Shown here: one piece after another, positions 35,893-47,201 of the stretch
How the letters are laid out: each line of letters begins with the position of its first letter
Numbering within the stretch: position 1 is the first letter of the stretch
Assembly: GCA_021018995.1 (NCBI GenBank)
Contig: CM037585.1
Coordinates: forward strand, 85,970,646-86,034,645
DNA length: 64,000 bases
Direction of reading: 5' to 3'
From: Chloranthus sessilifolius
Taxonomy: Eukaryota > Streptophyta > Magnoliopsida > Chloranthales > Chloranthaceae
Notes under the pieces: generated by a model
Told to the model about the DNA's origin: nothing
Databases searched by the model: none
The model's input: only the letters and a program-made list of their open reading frames with translations
Position numbers and translations under genes: made by a program

Positions 35893-36194
35893 AGGTTCCG
35901 AAGCCTTGGAATTCCCTTTTCGGGTGGCTCTCGTACCTTAATTCAAGACCCGCGACTACAATTCCGAGGCACTTTGGAAGAATCGAAGGAGAACCTTCGA
36001 TCTATTAAAGACACAAAAATCAAGACAAACAACCCGATCCTCCGAAATGAGCCAAAAAGAGGTTGCCCTCTTTTGACCGGCGGGGGCGTATTGGGTGTCG
36101 GAGATGACAGAGCCCAAACAAGGCACTAAGCACACTAATCGGGGAACTTGGGATGTGAAAAGGGCCAAGGATTCGGGCTGGTTGGTTGATAAAC

Positions 36195-36372
36195 AAACTT
36201 GGCTCAACTAATACATGCGCCCAGGTTGCAGGGGACCAATTTTACACTGGCACAACTATTAATTGCGCCAAGGTAAAACTTGGGATTTTAAAGCTAGCGC
36301 AACTATTAGTTGCGCCAATTATAAATTCCAGTGTTTTTACACTGGCGCAGCTAATACTTGCGCCAGGCAAAA
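36195..36372. repeat. Palindrome cluster in the leader of O
   Basis: Four copies related to GGCGCAACTATTAGTTGCGCC lie at about 36200-36228, 36249-36275, 36295-36320 and 36342-36368. They are the same palindrome as in both LTRs of O. Confidence 0.82.
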
Positions 36373-36886
36373 ACTAGTTCTCCATAACACAAAACAGCAA
36401 CCACTGATGCCTGAAATGAGTCTCTTTTTTGGTTTTTTGTGGAAGCTAGGCTTCCGGGAACTGAGCTATTTTTTTATGATCGATTCTCTCCTCACCGCAC
36501 CTAAAGGGTTTGAGTCCGGTATAACTCACTAACGCGCTCCCCAAGGGTTTTAAGCTTCGAAATGGGAACCCACCCGATATACCTCCAGCGCAAGCGCTTT
36601 CTCAGATACTAGGTGGGCTGGGACTTTTCTGGATCATCACCACTAGGGGCTGCCGCCATACTAAGACCCGGGTAGTTGTATGTGTGCCTAAACCCAACCC
36701 TTCGAAAATCTACCCCGTAAAAACAAATTAATTAAGCTCCCTAACTTGGTTCAATTTTAATTTTTTCAAAGTTTCACTTTTTTTTTTGGAAGTTTTCTTT
36801 AGTTCAAAGACCGGGGGTGATTATCCCGTGTCGCCACTACAGGCCGGCGTCCACTGTTAGGATATGACAAGAAATAAATAAATGAC

Positions 36887-37163
36887 GGGGCCAGTCAAGC
36901 GACTAGGTGGGAAATATAAAGTGCTGAAATTTAAAACTGAATTGTAAAGGTAAGTAAGAAAGGTGCCAGTCAAGTGACTAGGCAAAAATTGCTGAAATTT
37001 AAAGCCGAAACGTAGGGGTAAGTAAAAAAGGTGCCAGTCAAGTGACTAGGCAAAAATTGCTGAAATTTAAAGCCAAAATGTAGGGGTAAGTAAAAAGGTG
37101 TCAGTCAAGTGACTAGGCAAAAATTGCTGAAATTTAAAGCCGAAACGTAGGGGTAAGTAAAAT
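36887..37163. repeat. Tandem repeat (~68 bp x 4) beside the primer site of O
   Basis: Units start at 36887 (diverged), 36962, 37030 and 37097. They share CAGTCAAGTGACTAGGCAAA and GCTGAAATTTAAAGCC. Confidence 0.85.
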
Positions 37164-37287
37164 GACGTAATCAGAGGGGTGAGTAAAAAAATAATAATAA
37201 TAATAATATACTAAAAAAATAGCAATAATATGTTAGCAAAAATCAAAAATAGCAAGGCCAAGTTCAAGGGAAAGCTCTACAAGCTAC

Positions 37288-37305
37288 TCCCCAGCAGAGT
37301 CGCCA
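37288..37305 (-). other. Primer binding site of O
   Basis: The minus strand reads TGGCGACTCTGCTGGGGA, two bases after the 5' LTR. This is the site form common in Tat/Ogre-type elements. Confidence 0.85.
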
Positions 37306-37307
37306 TC

Positions 37308-38872
37308 TGTACAACCGTGGGAATTGAGACGATCTCATCGCGACGATGCGCTCTCTAACGATAAAAATATAGAGTCGCCACCCGGAGCTTTCGGTGTCCC
37401 GGGATACCTAGTTTATTTTTATGAGCACCTAAGTGCTAAAAATATGACTCTGAATCTGGTCCACACCAAAGGCTCTTGGGTAGGGGCTTCGGTTATCGAT
37501 CGGGAAGGTGTTAGGCACCCGATCAACCCGCTTAATGCGGTCTCTACTAATGGCAAAAAATAAAATAATGTAAAAGATAAGGAATGGTACCCTCTTGCCC
37601 AAATGGGCCTCCAATCTTATTTATGCCCTCCGCTCTTATAAAAAATTCGACGGCGTAACGGCACAAATGAAAGAGTAGGGAATGCCAATAAGAGACAGGA
37701 GAAGAAAGGGGAGAGCCAGAGCCCTCGAGCCCTTATAGCACCGTAGGAGAGCCTTGCGTGGCTTACTTTGATGAGCTCTTGAAGGCCTTGTATGGTGGAA
37801 AATGGGGTCCTAGGACTTGAAGCTAAGAGGTAGGGAAGGGAGACTAGGGGATCACACACACCTAGGCTAAGGGTTTTGGATCTAAGAACAAGCTTGAAAT
37901 GAGGTTTAGAGGTTCTGGAATTTGGATGAAAATAGTGCACAAAAGGGAGGAAGAACTTCTCACTTTGAGCTCTTTCTCTCTTAAGCAAATTTCTCAACCC
38001 TTAAACCAAGGAGAGGGGGGCTCTATTTATAGGAAATGGGTGGATTAGGAGGCTACTTAGAGGCTAAGTAAGATTAAGAATTAGGTAATGGGCCATCTAA
38101 GGTTTCCTAGGATTTTAAGAGCTTGGAAAGGTGTGAAGGATCCTCCAATGGTGGATGATGGGGTGAGGCCTTAAGCCACTTAAGGGGTTACAAATAGGTA
38201 GTGAATGGGTATAACAGAACTAGTAAAACACACCCCAAAGGTCAAGGTGGTCAACAAGTCAAACCCCAATCACGATTTTTGGGGCAAATTCCAACAGTTA
38301 CTGTTCATATGCCTGGCGCAACTATTAGTTACGCCAAGCAAATATACAGTAAAACAGTAATGAACAGTAGCCTAAAAGTTGGCTTCGCGAGGGGTGGGGG
38401 GACCCATTTAAACTTGGCACAATTATTAGTTGCGCCAGGCCATTTCTGGGGGAAAAAGACCTGGCGCAACTATTAGTTGCGCCAGGCAAAAATCCCTCTA
38501 AAAGAGCCTGATTTTCAAATAGTCATAACGTTTGATATACAACTCCGATTGAGGTGATTTGTGGCTCGTTGGAAAGATGGAGAAGTCCTCTTTCCAATGG
38601 TATATGATTTGATATTAGTAAAAGATCTCAGCTAGTCCTAGTGTACCACTCTTTATCCATTGCCCGGGAAGGTTAGGTTTAGGGTTTAGAATGGGTTCTA
38701 AGGGTCGGGGCTGGTTTCTAAAGGTTTGGGATAAGTTCCTAAGGGATCTAGGGTGACTCCTAAGGGTTTAGGGTGATTCTTAAGGGTTCCATACATGCCA
38801 TCAAAAGCTCAAAAATGCACCTCTCTCGAAATGTGTTTCGATCGGGCCTTGGGCCAAATTTGGGTGTCTACA
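37308..38872 (-). repeat. 5' LTR of O
   Basis: The 1.57-kb partner of 2321-3953 has the edges TGTACAACCGTGGG and GGGTGTCTACA. The TATA box is at 38021-38034. Palindromes lie at about 38311-38340, 38412-38440 and 38460-38487. Confidence 0.9.
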
Positions 38873-39190
38873 CTGTCGAGTGGTTCAGTCTGAAGCCAAG
38901 AACCTGTCGACTTGTACACTTGAACCACTCGAGAGGTTGCCTGAAGCCAACCATCCCTGTGAAGTTAAAATATGCTGAAATGAACTTATCAAGAACTTAG
39001 CGAGATCCTGTCGAACAGCGGTGTGAACTGCTCGAGATTATAATTCTAAATATATGAACCTATCGAGTGGTACTCTAAACCTATCGAACTGAAGACACCT
39101 GAAGCTTTCAACCTCTCGAGCAGTTGCCTGATTCTCTCGAGATGCGATTTCTGAAGCTCCAACCTCTCGACTGAGATACCTGAAGCTTCA
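38873..39190. repeat. TCGAG-type motif cluster of solo LTR S
   Basis: Irregular copies of CTCGAGAGGTTGCCTGA, CTGTCGAGTGG, CCTATCGAGTGG and similar are present. They lie upstream of the TATA box at 39421 in the plus-strand LTR. Confidence 0.75.
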
Positions 39191-39420
39191 AAAACCTTAT
39201 GCACGAATTCAGCAGCTATTTGTCAGCTTTGGATGGCATTTTTAGAACTCAAACAGCACAAAGGAGAACTAACCTAATTGTCTCACGTGTGCTCAACTTA
39301 TTTTAACAATATTTGGGGCATTACTTGGAGGAAATTTTGCCACATTGTCAGTTTTATAATAGATTTGATGCTTCTCTTCTCTGATTGGCTAAAACAAATA
39401 TGAGGCAGTTGGAAAATGTG

Positions 39421-39428
39421 TATAAATA
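39421..39428 (+). promoter_or_regulatory. TATA box of solo LTR S
   Basis: TATAAATAGAGTGG lies about 230 bp downstream of the TCGAG cluster. A T/C-rich leader with GGGATCCAGAG follows. Confidence 0.65.
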
Positions 39429-40461
39429 GAGTGGAATAAGTCAGAGAAATGGGATCCAGAGTTTGAGTAATTTTGAATTGATTCCTGCCTAGTTCTCATC
39501 TTCTTCTTTCTCTTCTATTTTCTCCTTAGCCCAACTATGGTTGGCTAAATCTCTGTAACAGCTAGGGTTAGTTAGATCTATAAATTGAGTTGTGAGAAGC
39601 ATTGTATGGGGAGTAGAGATTATAGAGACTGCAAATCCGAGAGTAATTTATTATAAGTTGTTTTTAGATCAATGAATTATTGGTTTCAATGATCATTTAA
39701 TCTGTAGATCTTTTGATTTCCATCAAATTTCCATAGATTTTATACTCCTATGGATGCTTGAGCTTGTAGCTTTGCATCCATAGCATTTGTAGTGATTTTC
39801 TTGTTCCAATTATTTCCCTCATTACTGGATTATATCCATGGTATTCTTTGTGATCATTTTAGTGGACAGATTATAGCCCTAGGACTAGTCCATATCTTAG
39901 GACAGATCTGGATTAGTCTACCTTGCATTTGAGCTTGTAGCCAAATGAAGGATGGCTGTAAACCCATCCTCTGCCATGTTGTTTTACCAATCAATTTCAC
40001 AGTGAAAACAAATCCCAAGCTGTTCATTCTCCATATTTGTATTTTCCTTTCCCAAAAACACATGATCTCATTCACAATTCTTTCCTCTTTCATCTCTGAT
40101 CTAGTTTTCAAACTTGCTTTTAAGTAGATCTAGTTGAATTTTGTTTATAGTTTAGTGACAATCATAAAATTCCCTCTCTTTCCTATTTTTCCCTTAATTT
40201 TTAGTTAGAATAGGAATAGGTTGCCAGATCTGTAGCAGATCTGGAGATTTTCTAAAAATTAGATCACATTTCTCTATGGGACTAACTCTTACTTACTTTA
40301 AAACTTGCTACAACAGCCTTGTATATTGCAGGCTGTGTTTAAATTGTTGATGTTTTGTGCTGATTCAATCCATTCCATCTGTCATATTTTTTTTGCCATA
40401 TTTTTTGCCATCACATTCTTTTCATAAAAATATTAGCACAGCATTTTATCACAACACCACC

Positions 40462-41418
40462 CTGCCATACCCCCAAACCTAAGATAAGCAGTGTCCTCAC
40501 TATTTCAACATATATATATAGGGTCAGCAAGGTGTGTAACAGAAAAACACACTTAACTATAGCAGAAAACTAGGAGAAAATCAAACTCAAAGAGTGCTAA
40601 AAATCATACTAAAAAGGAGAAAAAGAAAGTATATACCAAATGACAACTAATAGAACAAAACAACTACACAAACTCCTAAAAATAGCAACTATATATCTCA
40701 AAAATTATACTAAAAATAGCAGGTATATACAAAACATTAACTATACTAAACACCTAAAACAGTAAAATCCTAAACACAACTACCTAAAAATGACCTGAGT
40801 ATGAATCTAAATTGATGGCAAAGAATTATCAACATTAATAGCATACATTTTAAAGCATGATTCATACAAAATCAGATCACAAAAAACACAATATTTACAA
40901 AACAGTCCGGATGGGGGTATATGAATAACAAAAAGTTTTGGCTACCCCATTTGGATCTCAGCTGAACTAGAAAGAACTGCTATATAAAAATGAAAGGTCA
41001 TACCTTTGCATTTGCATCAAACCTGAGATCTTCTAGCGCAGCAGTTTCAATTGTATGAGACATGCAGGGAACAGCTCCAGCTCCACAGTAGGTGGGTGGT
41101 CAATAACAGGTTGAGGGAAAGGCAGCAGGGGAGGTGTCCAAACCGTACTGAGAAGCCCAAAATGATGAATTTTTTTTTTTCAGCACACAAGTGGAGGCCT
41201 CCTCAATCCATGTTTCAACAAATTCAGCACATACCTCAGCCCAATCCAGCAATGTGGGCAAGGTGTATTCCACCTTCTCATTAATGTCGACAACTATTAA
41301 ATAGTCCTCATTTCCTCCATCATAGCCTTCTCCTTGTAGAAAAGAGAATGCTCTTGAAAAGCATGAGGAAATTGAAGATGAGGTACTACTGGTCCTCCTC
41401 TGCTAAGATATCATTCAC

Positions 41419-41459
<41 letters not shown>

Positions 41460-41854
41460 TTTTTATTTTTATTTTTTTTTCAACTAGGGTTAAACAACAG
41501 CCCCTAGTTTATTCAGCTTCTCGCCGAATGCACAAACTTTTTTGCATCGACCACATCTTGGTTAGCCACCTCCTTCCCATTCCTCGAGGCATTGATGGCC
41601 CTAGTTTCTTCATGACATGAAGAAACTTCACCAATCAAGTGTGCTCCTCTATAATTGTTCACAGTTTGGCTCAGGAGCCAACCCTCTTCCCTTCACATTA
41701 GAGCATTGGAGATGAGACCCAGCTGGTCTTCAATTTTCCTGATGCTCTGTGTGTGGGAATCCACAATCTGTGTAACAGAGCCAAGGTTTCGTAAGGAAGA
41801 TAAAACCTGCTCCTCAAAGGAGGGGGCTTTGGGCTGAGGGGGTGCTAAAATTAA
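40462..41854 (-). other. Internal region of C without a recognisable gene
   Basis: It begins with ATACCCCCAAACCTAAGATA, the phrase before the 3' gene in D (61850) and B (23550). It is A-rich with no domain. The pol expected in a full Athila is not recognisable. It includes the (TA)n tract at 41419-41455. Confidence 0.6.
41419..41455. repeat. (TA)n microsatellite
   Basis: About 18 TA units are followed by a T-rich tract to 41480. Confidence 0.95.
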
Positions 41855-43084
41855 CTAACCTGGCTGGGTGAACTGATGTTGAAATTGTTGTCTTGGTGCA
41901 TAACCATGATAGGACTGCTGGTTGGAATTGTAGGGCAATGCCTGCTGTTCCTGGGTTTGAAACATATCAACTTGTCTCCACCTCAAATTTAGGTGGTTCC
42001 TCCAAGTGTACCCATCAGGTTGTTGTCCATATGATTGGACAGCATTGGCATGCTCATTTGCTATTTCTGGAAATGGGCCAGTAGAGGGACAATCAAGATG
42101 GGAGTGTGTGGGTGAGTGGCATGTCAAACAAGCCTCTCCAACCTGTGCAGCCATGTGGGGCTACAACTCACTCAACACTTTATCAAATTTTTTTGACAAG
42201 TTTTCCACCTTCCTCTCTAGGTTATTGTATACAGTTAATTCATACAATTTCCCAGTAGAAGTGGGTTCTTTTGCTCCTCTAGCAGATGGCTCAATGTCAT
42301 ATCTTGACAGAGCCTCCTGCTGGAGAGAATTTTTGCTTATAACTTCAAACATATCCCAAGCCTCTACATCAATCTTGCTAAGGTATGTGCCAGCACTTGA
42401 TGCATCAATCATGGATCTACTTCTAGCATCTATCCCCTAGTAGAAGCTTTGTACAAGCTGCCATTTGGGGATCTGGTGGTGTGGGCACTGCCTTAACAAC
42501 TCTTTAAATCTATCCCAAGCTTCGTGAAATTATTCAGTTGGGAGTTGAGCAAAAGAGATGATGCTCCTCCTCAACTGACTAGTTTTACCCATTGAGATAA
42601 TTTTAGCCAAGAATTGGCATTGTAGGTCATTCCAAGACTGTATGCTATTTACCGGGAGCAAAGTGAGCCAAATTTTAGCCTTATCCTTTAGTGAAAAAGG
42701 AAAAAACCTCAGTTTGGTGGCTTCCTCTCCCAAACCAGTAATATTAAAGGTAGTACATAGAGAAAGAAACTGATCTATGTGTTGGTAAGGGTCTTCCTTG
42801 CGCAACCCATGAAAGCTTGGTAACATCTGGATGGTTTGAGCCTTGATCTCATAATTGCCCACAGCAGTAGGGAGTTGAATGCAAGAGGGGGATAAGTATG
42901 CCCCTGGTGCATTATATTCCCTAAGGGGTCTAGGCTGCTCACCCATCGCAGTTGTTGCTAAGTTTTCAGCAGGGGCGTGTGTTGTTGGCCTAGGGCTCAA
43001 GACTCTCTCAATCTCAAGATTCAAAGGTTCAAACTCGGGATTGAGAGACCTTCTTCCCAGCATATAACACACACAGCAAAACAA
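41855..43084 (-). pseudogene. gag region of Athila C (fossil)
   Basis: It starts near MLGRRSLNPEFEPLNLEIER. The capsid core reads LRKEDPYQHIDQFLSLCTTF and FFPFSLKDKAKIWLTLLPVN. A zinc knuckle CLTCHSPTHSHLDC (C-x2-C-x4-H-x4-C) and a Q-rich tail follow. It is homologous to the gags of A and B. It is the only recognisable gene of C. The region is broken. Confidence 0.88.
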
Positions 43085-43505
43085 GGGTAGCTTACAGCAA
43101 ATAGATAAAAAAAAAACAAACTAACACAGCTATTGAAATTTAAGACTGCAAAAATGAAACAAAAATAGGGGAGAAAGAGATACAAACTAATGCAGGAATG
43201 CTCCAGCTGCAGCTAAACTCCTCTATTTGCTATTTCTCCAAGCCTGCAAAAATCAAAAATTTTAGTAGGAATTTATTCGCACACTAAACAGCCAATAAAT
43301 TTACAACAGAAAATAAAGAAAAAGAGTAAAAATCATAAGACTACAGCTGTAATTTCTACAAACACTAAAAAGACACAAAATACCTAAAACAGAAAATAAA
43401 GAAAAAAAGTATAAAAATCAAGCAAAAATTACAGCTGGCATTTATTCAAACACTAACTACAAAGAATAAAAACTAAATTCAGATTACTATACTTAGATCA
43501 AAACT
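43085..43505 (-). other. 5' leader of C
   Basis: This is A-rich untranslated leader between gag and the primer site. No gene is visible. Confidence 0.6.
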
Positions 43506-43523
43506 CCCCGGAAATGGTGCCAA
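43506..43523 (-). other. Primer binding site of C
   Basis: The minus strand reads TGGCACCATTTCCGGGGA, a diverged Athila-type site next to the LTR start at 43529. Confidence 0.75.
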
Positions 43524-44679
43524 AAACTTGTTGGTTAAAATTGCTTGTGCTTTATTTTTTTTTTAAATGTGGCACAAAATCAAAAAGCAAAAATAAATCA
43601 AAAAGGGGAGTGAAATGGGATGAAAACATAACTGAATAATCAATCTGAACACAGCTTGCAAGATCCAAGGCTGTTGTAGCAAGTTTTGATAAGTAAGAGT
43701 TTGTCCCACGGAGAGTAATGATCTAAAAACCTAAACGCGTATAGTAAACTCCAGATCTGGCTACAGGCTTGCCGACTCTAAACCTAAGCTAGAAAGCAAG
43801 GTAAAGAGAGGGTGTTTAGGTGTTACAAAACTAAACTAACCAAAAAAACCATGAATAAACTACAGCTAAAGAAAGGGGTAGAAGAGAGTGAATGTGGTGT
43901 GGTAAAATAAAGGAAAAATGCGTGAGAAGTAAGCAGCTAAGAGCCATTCATCACTGCAACTCAGCTCAAGACCTAGTTCTGCAGCAGTCCTTCAGATGGC
44001 TATAAGCACATCTGTAAGGTAGAATAATCCAACCTATTCCAAAGAAATGAACTGATCTTAGGGTTATATTTTATCCACTTAAATGGTCACAAAATATCCC
44101 AGAGATTTCATCCAATCAATGGATTAAATCAGAACAAGAAAACTATTGCAGACACCATGTTTGTAAGGCTACAAGCTCATGCATCCATAGGAGCAAACAG
44201 TCCTAGAAAATCAAGTAGAAATCACAAGAAATCTCGGGCTGAATGGGGACTTAGACTCAGCTGGTCATTGCTACAAAAGACTTGCAATGACTCAGCTCAC
44301 AAGTCTGCAATCTCTATAAAATCTCATGTCTATTCACTGATGATAGGATTGTAAAATAGAGAAGAAGTTGGGTTTGCAGCTGTCTCTCACTTGGCTACAA
44401 CAACAAGTGCAAAAAAAGAGAATCTATCTTATCCTTGTGACCTAGACCAGCCTTAGGGCTATACCCTACCCACTAAAATGATCGCGGGCTATGCCAGAGG
44501 TTATCCTAATCACAAGGTTAGAGAAAGAACATGCATGTCACTGCTGCCACCATGGTTGCAGAGCTACAAGCTCAAGCAACCATGGGTGCATAAAACCCAT
44601 ACTGCTCAATGTGAGAAAACACAAAAAAATATAGATGAAATGAATCTTTAAGCATGGCATTTCATTGCCTAAAAATTAA

Positions 44680-46569
44680 TTACAATGATATGCCCACCAG
44701 ATAGTAGTCTGTGCAACAATCCCAAAACAGCTCACAATGTTATTACAAAACCGATTGTAACACAAAAATATGCCTAGCTGCTACAGAGAATTAACTCAGC
44801 ATTGTTGTTGTGCTAAGGAAAGAAGAAAATGAAAATGGAAAAGGGAAACTAAACCCTAACCCTAAAATGAAAAGATATTTTGATCCAACTATTCTGAATC
44901 CTTTTACAAAATAGCTATAGCGCAATTTATACAATCCATACAGCTCATTGTTGCTTTAGCCAATCTGAAATCAGCACATTAGTGGCAACTGGCGTGGCTC
45001 ATTCGTGGCCAAGAGGTGCCTTGAGAAGTGTGGGACAGCAAAGAACATTGGGATGTGTACCCTAAAAGCTGTGAAATCACAAAAATGTCCTTGAATGTTG
45101 GAGACAGTAGCTGGAACCCGTGCCTCGACAAGATAGAGCTTCAGATTTGCATTCTCGAGCAGATCTCGAGAGGTTCTCAAGCAGCTGAGCTTCAGAACTT
45201 TAAATCTTGAGTAGTTCTCAATAATCTAAAGGCTTCAGGTTAATGATCTCGAGCAGCTCTCAAGTAGTTGATAGGATTCAGCAGCTTCAAAATTTTGTTC
45301 TTGATACGATCTCAAGATGCTTCTCGACAGCATTATGGCTTCAGCCAATTAATCGACTACCTAAATAGCTTCAGAAATTTAGCTCGAGAGGCTCTCGAGT
45401 AGTTGCTCGATAGGTTGAAAATAGTCCTTCTAAGTGATCGACAAGATGAAAGAGGCTATTTGAAGTGGTCGAGTAGATGAAATGGGGCTTGACAGGTTGA
45501 ATATGGTCTGCTCGAGAGGATTAAATGACTACCTGCAGCAACTCGAGAAGGTAGCTAAACTGCTCGAGTTCACAAAATAGAGCAGTGATTTGCTTGAGTA
45601 ACTTCAGCACTACTCGATAGGATTACTTACAATGATATGCCCTCCAGATAGTAGTCTGTGCAACAATCCCAAAACAGCTCACAATGTTATTACAAAACTG
45701 ATTGTAAGACAAAAATATGCCTAGCTGCTACAGAGAATTAACTCAGCATTGTTGTTGTGCTAAGGAAAGAAGAAGATGAAAATGGAAAAGGGAAATTAAA
45801 CCCTAACCCTAAAATGAAAAGATATTTTGATCCAACTATTCTGAATCCTTTTACAAAATAGCTATAGTGCAATTTATACAATCCATACAGCTCATTGTTG
45901 CTTTAGCCAATCTGAAATCAGCACATTAGTGGCAACTGGCGTGGCTCATTCGTGGCCAAGAGGTGCCTTGAGAAGTGTCGGACAGCAAAGAACATTGGGA
46001 TGTGTGCCCTAAAAGCTGTGAAATCTCAAAAATGTCCTTGAATGTTGGAGACAGTAGCTGGAACCCGTGCCTCGACAAGATAGAGCTTCAGATTTGCATT
46101 CTCGAGCAGATCTCGAGAGGTTCTCAAGCAGCTGAGCTTCAAAACTTTAAATCTTGAGTAGTTCTCAATAAGCTAAAGGCTTCAGGTTAATGATCTCGAG
46201 CAGCTCTCAAGTAGTTGATAGGATTCAGCAGCTTCAAAATTTTGTTCTTGATAAGATCTCAAGATGCTTCTCGACAGCATTATGGCTTCAGCCAATTAAT
46301 CGACTACCTAAATAGCTTCAGAAATTTAGCTCGAGAGGCTCTCAAGTAGTTGCTCAATAGGTTGAAAATAGTCCTTCTAAGTGATCGACAAGATGAAAGA
46401 GGCTATTTGAAGTGGTCGAGTAGATGAAATGGGGCTTGACAGGTTGAATATGGTCTGCTCGAGAGGATTAAATGACTACCTGCAGCAACTCGAGAAGGTA
46501 GCTAAACTGCTCGAGTTCACAAAATAGAGCAGTGATTTGCTTGAGTAACTTCAGCACTACTCGATAGGA
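44680..46569. repeat. 947-bp tandem duplication within the LTR of C
   Basis: The two copies run from TTACAATGATATGCC to CACTACTCGATAGGA with a period of 947 bp. By eye about 13 differences are seen over ~940 bp (about 1.4 %), far fewer than expected for the age of C, so the duplication is younger than the insertion. Confidence 0.92.
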
Positions 46570-46750
46570 ATAAGTGTTCAGCTTGAGAGGATGGAATGGG
46601 GCTTCAATCAATTGCTCGAGTGGATAAAGTGGGGCTCGACAGGTTCAATGAAGTTCTCGAGTGTTTTTGTGTGGAATTTAGCAACTGCTCAAAAGGCACT
46701 CGGTAGGTTGTAATTCAGCACACTTTTAGCTACGAATCTATCCATCCACT
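45120..46750. repeat. CTCGAG-type motif clusters in the LTR of C
   Basis: Many copies of CTCGAGCAG, CTCGAGAGGTT, CTCAAGTAGTTG and TCGACAGGTTGAA lie at 45120-45622 and again at 46069-46750. They are upstream of the TATA boxes in minus-strand sense. Confidence 0.82.
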
Positions 46751-47201
46751 CGAGTATACACAACAGTCCTCAGGCAGCAATTTTTGAAGAATTGAGGCTT
46801 TAGCCAGTAGCTGAGTGGATGCTTTTGAGTCTGCTTGAGAGATTGTACTGTTGCTGTTGCTTTCTGTAGTTCTCCAAATTGCGGCTGTTGTTAACTGCTA
46901 CAGCAGCATTCCATAGGCTTTGACCTCCATCTCTCTCTCTCTACAGCAGGACTCTAGGACACCAATGCATGCTAAATTGCCCCAATGGTGTGAACGACCA
47001 TGGTGCAATCAATATCAACCCATCAGCTCCATAGCTTAACTCAAAATTCCTCCTTCTTGCTTTGAAAATGATGGATTGCAACACCAAGCTATAGTTTCTT
47101 GTCATTTACAAAAATACACTTAAAAATCATTATTAACCAGCTCAAGAGTCCATCAAAGGCTAGGTTAAGGGGTGAAAAGTAGTATATTTCAGTGCTCAAC
47201 A

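Larger units (their letters stand above)
35893..37287 (-). other. 5' leader of O
   Basis: This is untranslated leader between the primer site and gag. It holds a palindrome cluster (36195-36372) and a tandem repeat next to the primer site (36887-37163). No extra upstream gene of the classical Ogre kind is visible. Confidence 0.65.
2321..38872 (-). mobile_element. Tat/Ogre-lineage Ty3/Gypsy retrotransposon O, hosting A and B
   Basis: Both LTRs are present (2321-3953 and 37308-38872). They read TGTAGACACCC on the minus strand, the start typical of Tat-lineage LTRs. Flanks TTGTC and CTGTC are a near-match target duplication. Parts on the minus strand in order: primer site, long leader, proline-rich and capsid gag, protease, G-patch region, reverse transcriptase, RNase H, a second RNase H and integrase, then a 3.3-kb non-coding tail and a polypurine tract. 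The second RNase H is a hallmark of the Tat lineage. Elements A and B (12531-32293) lie inside it. By-eye LTR divergence is about 8 % over the first 440 bp. It is broken, with many breaks. Confidence 0.9.
2220..40456 (+). mobile_element. Solo LTR S (plus strand), split by element O
   Basis: The left part, 2220-2320, starts TGTTAATCAGTGAAAAATAC, the LTR start shared by the Athila elements here, but in plus orientation. The right part, 38873-40456, contains a TATA box and ends TTTTATCACAACA. The perfect 5-bp target duplication CCACC lies at 2215-2219 and 40457-40461. No internal genes belong to it, so it is a solo LTR of about 1.7 kb. It inserted into C and was later split by O. The right part opens with a cluster of TCGAG-type motifs. 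Confidence 0.85.
373..47201 (-). mobile_element. Athila-type LTR retrotransposon C, outermost host of the nest
   Basis: Parts: 3' LTR end (373-598), non-coding 3' block (599-2219), nested insertions (2220-40461), remaining internal region with gag (40462-43528), primer binding site (43506-43523) and 5' LTR (43529-47201). The two sides of the insertion are contiguous in the related element D near 61830-61870, which shows that 1-2219 and 40462-47201 are halves of one element. It carries gag but no recognisable protease, reverse transcriptase or integrase, so it looks like a non-autonomous Athila derivative. It is the oldest layer of the stack and is broken many times over. The base run after the right end is ACTAC; the left flank is outside the window. 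Confidence 0.85.
43529..47201 (-). repeat. 5' LTR of Athila C with an internal 947-bp tandem duplication
   Basis: It starts TGTTGGTTAAAATTGC and ends CAGTGCTCAACA. At 3.67 kb it is much longer than the other Athila LTRs because 44680-45622 is repeated at 45627-46569. Each copy holds one TATA box (44924-44933, 45871-45880) and one CTCGAG-type cluster. Telo-box sequence AAACCCTAACCCTAAAA is present in both copies. Confidence 0.88.

Noticed and set aside
44850-44875. Telomere-like AAACCCTAACCCTAAAA
   Set aside because: It is only a short telo-box in an LTR promoter region, not an interstitial telomere array.
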